Assembly (NCBI GenBank): GCA_001632425.1
Contig: KV425565.1
Coordinates: 62,001 to 126,000 of the forward strand
Origin: Neolentinus lepideus HHB14362 ss-1
Lineage: Eukaryota > Basidiomycota > Agaricomycetes > Gloeophyllales > Gloeophyllaceae
Direction of reading: 5' to 3'
Length of the DNA stretch: 64,000 nucleotides
Shown: positions 58,418 to 64,000 of the stretch, in pieces
How positions within the stretch are numbered: position 1 is the first letter of the stretch
How the letters are laid out: each line of letters starts with the position of its first letter
The notes under the pieces: model-generated
What the model was told of the DNA's origin: nothing
Databases searched by the model: none
Seen by the model: the letters and a program-made list of their open reading frames with translations, nothing else
Made by a program: the position numbers and the translations under genes

Positions 58418-61400
58418 ATGGAATCGCGGAAGAGAGCGCTATTGGAAGATAGTGATCCTATAGCTTCCAAGAAACGGGCGGTGTCTAATGAGTATGGGTC
58501 GCCCACCCGCGTTAATGGTGTAGCCACAGACGCAGATGAGCCCAAGGAGAACGATGAGCTCGAGGTACAGTTACTTGAACCATGCATGGAGTATCTGTGT
58601 ATGCTCAATGTACAATTGGGTGCGGTCAGCTATTCCGCAAGGAAGCTATTTTCCGGCGTATGAAGCACTACTCGCGTGAAAATGAGAGGAGTCAACATCG
58701 GATAGCAGAGCTCGAACGACGACGAGATGCATGCGAGGCGGGCCTTTCTGCTATGCAAGCATGCTGGACACAGGTATGTCATGAATTGCTCTAGAGTTGA
58801 TCGTTGTCCGCTGACTGTGCCAGTTAATTGGCACGATACGATTATTGGTTAGCCCTGAGGCTTTACCACCCGCTAGTATCGATACAGAAGGTCTGTTATA
58901 TCTGTTTCTGGTTCGTATTCGCGCTTCTGATCAACCCAGCGTGTATCAGGCCTCTTTGACATGTCGGTGCACGTTGATTCCGACTTTGCGCCTGCATTAG
59001 GGAAAGCTTTGCAGGAACGGATGGACGCGACCTGCGCGCTAGTAGCTTCGTTTGTTCAAATAGGATATCCGGCGGATAAGGCCTTGTCCGGAGGCGATAT
59101 GTATATAAACTGTCAAAAGGCGCAGACGGAGGTACGTTTCCAGCTATCTCACCCCAAGAATGTCATTGACCGATGACGTCCTCAGTGTACTGCTCTCCGC
59201 TCGGAAATGACCATTATGCGTGCACGACTTGCGGATGCCGAGTCAGAGAAGGAGAAATATCATTCCCGTCTGGTCGCTGCCGAGAACCGCCTCGACCGAC
59301 TATCGAGTCGTACTGTACCTAAGCCCGAATCGCGTCCCAGCGTACCGCCAGAGAGAGAAAGACCAAAGGAGGAGTTACCGCCGAACGGTGTACCGTCGTC
59401 TCCGGTTAAGGTCGAGGATGTGCAGATGAAGGACGAGACTGAGGTGCAGCCGTCGCCTGCTGTGAGTGGTCTGGTTAGCTATTGGTGGGCGTTCCGAACG
59501 TGTTCTAATTGTCTATTCATTTCGTTCATGGTGCATTCGCCTTGCACGCACAGCGTGAGGAAAGTCATCCTGCTCCTGAAGATGTCAAACCTAACGGTAC
59601 ACAACATCCAAGTGCCGAGGAGACGGACGATTGGCGAGACATTGCTCATATGCGGGAGAAGGAGATCCGTAGACTGGAAGAGGAGGTCAGGGCTCTCAAA
59701 GATGCACAGGTTCAGCACGAGATCGAAGTGAGTATATGGCAGAGACGGGTAGGATTAACACACCGCTGACCAATCTGCAGCTAAAAGCACCCTCTGAGGC
59801 GCAGCTTGTAAAGAACTTGCTATACCAAGCCGTGTCCACAGCGTATCATCGAGCCACATGGCGAAAAAAGGATGTGGAGAGGGAGCTCGAGGAAGGGAGG
59901 AAAGAACTCCAGGAGGTCTGGACGAAGTTGGCGGAGGAACATGAGAAGGGAATTGTGTGTCTCATCTCTTTTACACCTGGTCTCTCGGCCATCGCTGACG
60001 CACGCGGGAAATCAGGCTCAGGCAGCCAAAGTCCAGCAAGAGTACCAGGCGCTCTTGGCGAAGCGCGACGCGGACCTCGTCCGGCTGCGCGAGCAGCGAG
60101 ATCAGCAGGGCGCGGAGCTGTCTGAGCGGAAGCATAGGGACTCGGTAAAGATGGCGGCGCTTGCGGAGTACAAGAACCTGGCACACACGCGTTCCGCAAG
60201 TCATTCATTCATTGCTTCCGCGGTGGGATCGGGGCTAACCTTTTCGTTGCCTTTGGTCTTGGGGGTCTAGGAACGAATAGCTGCGCTCGAGAGCGAGGTG
60301 AAGCGGCTCCGGTCGAGAATTGCGGCTGCGACAGGGGATGAGGAGTTGGTTGAGTTCTTGTTTAGTGACGAGTCGGTGCTGGATAGGACATATGTCGATG
60401 AGCTGAAGGCCCGCCTTGAGTGAGTCGTGCTTGACGGTGTCTTACGAGATCGAAACTAATCTTCATGTCATCTGCAGGAAGAGTGACACCGAACTCAAAG
60501 CGCTACAAGAGTCCTTATCATCCCTGAGTCAAGATCATCCCGACGTCGCACAGCACATCCAGTCGGAAGCTGAAGCTCGTCAGCAAATAGCGCAGTTAGC
60601 CAAGGAATTGGAGCGATACCAGTCTATATTTGGCGACTTCTCTTCGTCGCCAGATTTGTCCAGTCAGCTCCGATCGAAGGAGGACGAACTGCAGAAGCTT
60701 AAACTGCAGTTAAAGCAACAGACGCAGGTATGTAGAAGTCGTCGTGACTAGATGTCGTATAGCTGATGATTAATGCAGGCCGAGAGCGCGTTGTATACTG
60801 AGCTCGAGAAGTTGTCTGCGGCCTGGGAGGGGCTAGATAAGCAGGTGAAGAACAAGGTGTTCGATCTCTCTGCTATGGAGGAGAAATTGGCGAAGACATT
60901 GACTGATGTGCGTGGCCACTACCGCCGCCTTCGCGATTGACACTGAACCGTCTATGTTTCGAACGCAGAAGGCTAAACTGGAAAACAAGTTCTATGCCGC
61001 GATGCGGGACAAGGAGGCGGTGGAGAACGAGCGGAAGAACCTGTTGCGGGAGAAGGATAAGAATGGCAAGTCGGTGGAAACGTTGAAGGAGGAGGCCGAC
61101 AATCTCAGGCAACAGGTGGTGCGTACTCCGTTTTCCGTGGGCGTTTCGATGGCTGAGATGCGCTTGTAGGACGCTATGCAGTCGTTGCAAGTGGAACACG
61201 GAAAGATTGTGCATGAGTATGCGCCGAAGATTGCCCGGATGAATGACGAGCTCAAGGAGTGGGAGCAGAGGGCGGAAGCAGAGAGGGCGAAGGCGAAAGT
61301 GGTAAGTGGCCGCTTCATATCAGCCATGGTGTCGCAATTTCACGGCCCGTTGCCAGGCCCAGGCAGAGTACAAGGAGGCATTAGACAAACATTTCGCACA

Positions 61401-61814
61401 ACAAGCGGATTGGCGAAGGCGTGAGGAGGCGGTTAAGAAGAAGGAGAAAGAGGTGGAGCGGATGCATGCGACAGTGGAGAGCAAATTACGGAGAGTTAGT
61501 GAAAGTGGCAGCGGGACCAAGGGCAAAGAGAGGGAGCGGGAAGAAGAGCTGGAGGACGAGGTGGGTAAGCTGATGAGTGTTCTCAAGTGCTCGACGTGCA
61601 AGCAGAACATGAGGAATACGGTGATTACCAAATGCATGCATAGTGAGTGTTCCTGTGTTCTAGGGCTTCGTGTACGGTCGGAGACTGAAGATGTGCGTTC
61701 ACAGCGTTCTGCAAATCGTGCGTGGAGGCGCGGATCTCGACGCGACAGCGTAAATGCCCGGCATGTAACCTGCCATTTGGGCAAGCAGATGTGCAAACGG
61801 TGTACTTCCAATAA
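58418..61814 (+). CDS. BRE1: E3 ubiquitin ligase BRE1 (H2B ubiquitination)
   Basis: About 14 exons. The start MESRKRALLEDSDPIASKKR carries a basic nuclear signal. Nearly the whole protein is coiled coil (RENERSQHRIAELERRRDAC, MTIMRARLADAESEKEKYHS, HMREKEIRRLEEEVRALKDA, KAKLENKFYAAMRDKEAVEN). The C-terminal RING is LKCSTCKQNMRNTVITKCMH, then TFCKSCVEARISTRQRKCPA and CNLPFGQADVQTVYFQ. The last intron splits the RING at H|T. BRE1 with RAD6 monoubiquitinates histone H2B and promotes H3K4 and H3K79 methylation. The NLPFGQADVQ-x-VYF C-terminus is characteristic. Confidence 0.95.
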
Positions 61815-62214
61815 ACGGTACGACCTGTACATAGTTGTCGTTGCTTGATGTTTTCGTTGCAATTGTCGCTCTTTCATCAAGGTAAAGTGTAATTATTACT
61901 CCATTGCATGCATGATATGTTTATTTTTACGCGACTCATTCTTCGTCTTTCGTTTCATTTGGGTTGATTATTACTTTAGATTATAATGTTAACTAGTCGA
62001 CTGTTCAAACTCCCCCTCTCTCTCACTGAAAGTCAATATCCGGAGTAAGGGCTGCCTATTTAGGTAACAAATTATTAGGCGTGCTTTGCCCGAATTTATC
62101 CTCAAGCTTGCAGCCCTGGTGCTGGCTCTGCTGGAGCTGATTCGTCTACTTCACCGGTCCTGTCCTGCTAATATCTGCAGTCTTGGGCTTAACAAAGAGC
62201 TGTCTCAATCCACC
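61815..62214. promoter_or_regulatory. Tandem intergenic region upstream of uS9m
   Basis: About 400 bp, AT-rich at 61880-62080, containing the BRE1 3' end and the uS9m promoter. The uS9m frame is open upstream to about 62086, but the ATG at 62215 gives the mitochondrial presequence. Nothing else was recognised. Confidence 0.5.
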
Positions 62215-63679
62215 ATGTTCGTTCAGGTTGCCCGTCTGTGTCGCCCGCGCCTCACTACCCGCCAACTGCCCGCATTCCTTCGCACATATGCTACCTTTGA
62301 ACAGCAATCCTTCATCCCCCCTTCCCAGTTGGAGGATGTCGCTGATTCCAACCCCGGTGCTGGGGCGTCGCGAGATAAAAAGAAACGGACTTGGCGCTCC
62401 AAGCTCAAACCCAGCTCTCCTGCCTACTACACTACCCGCCCCTCCTTCTATGATACTATGGTGACTCTCAACGAAGCTCTTCAGGCTGCACACCGTGCTC
62501 TACGTGACTGTGGACTTTACCCTCTCCCTCCTCACGCGCTTGCAGCGATACCAGAGTACCAGACTCTGTACATGAACCAAGAAGGCATGGCTGGTCTACT
62601 TGGTGACGGCCCGAAGCTCACAATGACAAGGCACCGTCGGCTTGTCGCACTTTTGGGTGAAGTGCATGACTGCAGGAAAATTGCACGGGCGGCGGGTCTT
62701 GTGAAACTGGAGCAGAGTCTGGATGGGATCATCGAGCCTTTCGAACGGCCGAACAAGGAGGAGCAATTGAACCAGGGAAAGAGAAAGCCTGTGAAGTTTG
62801 ATGAATATGGGCGATCATATACCTTGGGCAGGAGAAAGGAGAGCAGCGCGAGGGTATGGTTAATACCTACCGTGCCATTTGAGGAGCACGTCGTTGCCTC
62901 TTCCTCTTTGTCATCGGAGATTGCTGTTGAGGAGGAGACGGGTGCGAGCGTCAATGATTTGCCAGTTACTCAGATCCTCGTCAATAACACGCCAATGCCT
63001 CAATACTTCCCCAACCTTTCCGACCGTGAAGCTATTATCCGACCATTCAAAGTGGCGGGTCTTTTGGGTGCCTACAATGTATTCGCATTGACCAGGTACG
63101 TGCACTGTCCAGTAATACATATCATTTCTAGCTCGCATGCGCGCATTCTAACCATTTCTCCCACCGGCAGAGGCGGCGGTACAACAGGTCAAACAGGTTC
63201 CATCGTAACAGGCATTGCGCGGGGTCTCGTCGCGCAGGAACACCGACGCGCCTCGCTCATCTCCGAGCACATCCACAACACCTTCATCGAGCCCATCAAC
63301 CGCGAGCTCAGCCAAGTCCCCCCGACGCTGCTCGCGCAGGTGGAGAGTGAGATCAAGGCCGCCGAGGTCTCGGGTATGGGTGTGCATATGGAAATGATGG
63401 GCGTTCGCGAAGAGAGTAGCGAGATGGAGCAGGTCCGGCGACTCGTGGAAGCGCGTACGGAGAAGGAGGCAGAGGTGCGGAAGGCACGGGAGGCAGCGGA
63501 GACGGTGGAGCTCGCGTTGAGGCGCTCGAAGTTGACGAGAAGAGATCCCAGGATGGTGGAGAGGAAGAAGACCGGTCTGCGCAAGTCGAGGGCTCGGGTG
63601 AGTGCTTTTTTGCTTTGGGGTTTCAAGTCGCTGGAAGTGCTGATGCGTTGCGGTTTAGTACTCCTGGGTCAAGCGGTGA
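62215..63679 (+). CDS. MRPS9: Mitochondrial ribosomal protein uS9m with large internal extension
   Basis: Three exons (62215-63095, 63171-63597, 63659-63679) give 442 residues. A basic presequence (MFVQVARLCRPRLTTRQLPA) is followed by a roughly 200-residue mitochondria-specific region. The uS9 core starts at YGRSYTLGRRKESSARVWLI. Core motifs: ILVNNTPMPQYF, RPFKVAGLLGAYNVFALTRG, GGTTGQTGSIVTGIARGLVA, and after an insert, LTRRDPRMVERKKTGLRKSR and ARYSWVKR. The last exon codes only YSWVKR, the conserved C-terminal tail that contacts tRNA in the P site. About 95 residues lie between GIARGL and LTRRD, where bacterial uS9 has about 15. Confidence 0.93.
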
Positions 63680-64000
63680 GGTGTGGGAGTGCCGTGTGTG
63701 TGCTTATCTTACCTGGTGCTGTGGTATGATCTTATTATGCTCTAATACACCTAAAAGTATCATTTTCATGCAAGGAGCTGAAACTGTGCACATGTAGGTA
63801 CGTATACTCAGAGATGTCCGTCTCCTCTATCCAGTACCCTCGGTTTGATTACCGCAAGCGTGAGGTTCCTGCATCGAGTCTGCTAACCAATTAAACAAAT
63901 TGCTAGACATCATAGACGACCACCCTATGCGTTGGACGGTAGGCAATTGACTTCGTAGAGTCAAGGGAGACTCCCTATACGGAATATTATCCTTGTACGT
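63680..64000. other. Terminal non-coding stretch
   Basis: About 320 bp after the uS9m stop to the window edge. No gene, repeat or RNA recognised. Confidence 0.5.

Noticed and set aside
5525..61814. A functional chromatin gene cluster (ESA1, CHD1, BRE1 and others)
   Set aside because: The genes are unlinked by orientation or spacing and are interspersed with unrelated housekeeping genes; co-occurrence is most likely chance.
1..64000. CRISPR arrays, prokaryotic operons, rRNA or tRNA genes
   Set aside because: No spaced identical short repeats, no Shine-Dalgarno-linked gene runs, and no cloverleaf with A and B boxes were found by eye. A tRNA scan would be needed to exclude a single intron-bearing tRNA.

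Overview
This window looks like nuclear chromosomal DNA of a filamentous basidiomycete, probably an agaricomycete. Genes are dense and lie on both strands. Nearly all are split by short introns (about 45-70 nt) with GT..AG ends and CTNAY-type branch sites. The proteins are recognisably fungal (CSL factor, SLU7, BRE1, CHD1, an ERT1/AcuK-type zinc cluster factor, PEX5). No rRNA, tRNA, CRISPR array, plasmid feature or intact transposon was seen. Exon joins given as exact were checked by reading phase; other internal boundaries are approximate.

Layout. 0-9.4 kb: CSL (CBF1/RBP-J) transcription factor (+), an orphan one-TM protein (+), the MYST acetyltransferase ESA1 (-), and an orphan secretory glycoprotein (+). 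9.4-12 kb: gene-poor. 12-15 kb: amino-acid permease (-). 15-20.6 kb: a roughly 20-exon gene (+) with an ARM-like N-terminus, a PH-like (Spt16M-like) domain, a long basic disordered middle and a C-terminal coiled coil, interpreted as an SYCP2/Red1-like meiotic chromosome-axis protein. 21-26.7 kb: 2-methylcitrate dehydratase (+), an orphan membrane protein (-) and splicing factor SLU7 (+). 27-32.2 kb: CHD1 remodeller (-), divergent from TFB4 of TFIIH (33.3-34.7 kb, +).

35.4-40.8 kb: taspase-like threonine protease, methylthioribose-1-phosphate isomerase MRI1 and glutamine methyltransferase MTQ1 (all -). 41-47.5 kb: ERT1-type zinc-cluster/PAS factor (+), a PRA1 protein (-) sharing a short promoter with CDC26 (+), and PTS1 receptor PEX5 (-). 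48-53 kb: CRZ1-like zinc-finger factor (-) and a hormone-sensitive-lipase-type hydrolase (-). 53.4-55.8 kb: an allantoicase-ureidoglycolate lyase fusion (+). 56-64 kb: a secreted Asn/Gly/Gln-rich repeat protein (-), the E3 ligase BRE1 (+) and mitochondrial ribosomal protein uS9m (+).

There is no operon-like logic. Most genes are housekeeping: chromatin and transcription (CSL, ESA1, CHD1, TFB4, BRE1), carbon and nitrogen use (PrpD, ERT1, PEX5, allantoin catabolism, permease, lipase). The most unusual items are the candidate chromosome-axis protein, the two-enzyme allantoate fusion, a 7-nt microexon inside a zinc finger, a likely GC-AG intron in MRI1, an extended uS9m, and a perfect 21-bp palindrome between CHD1 and TFB4.
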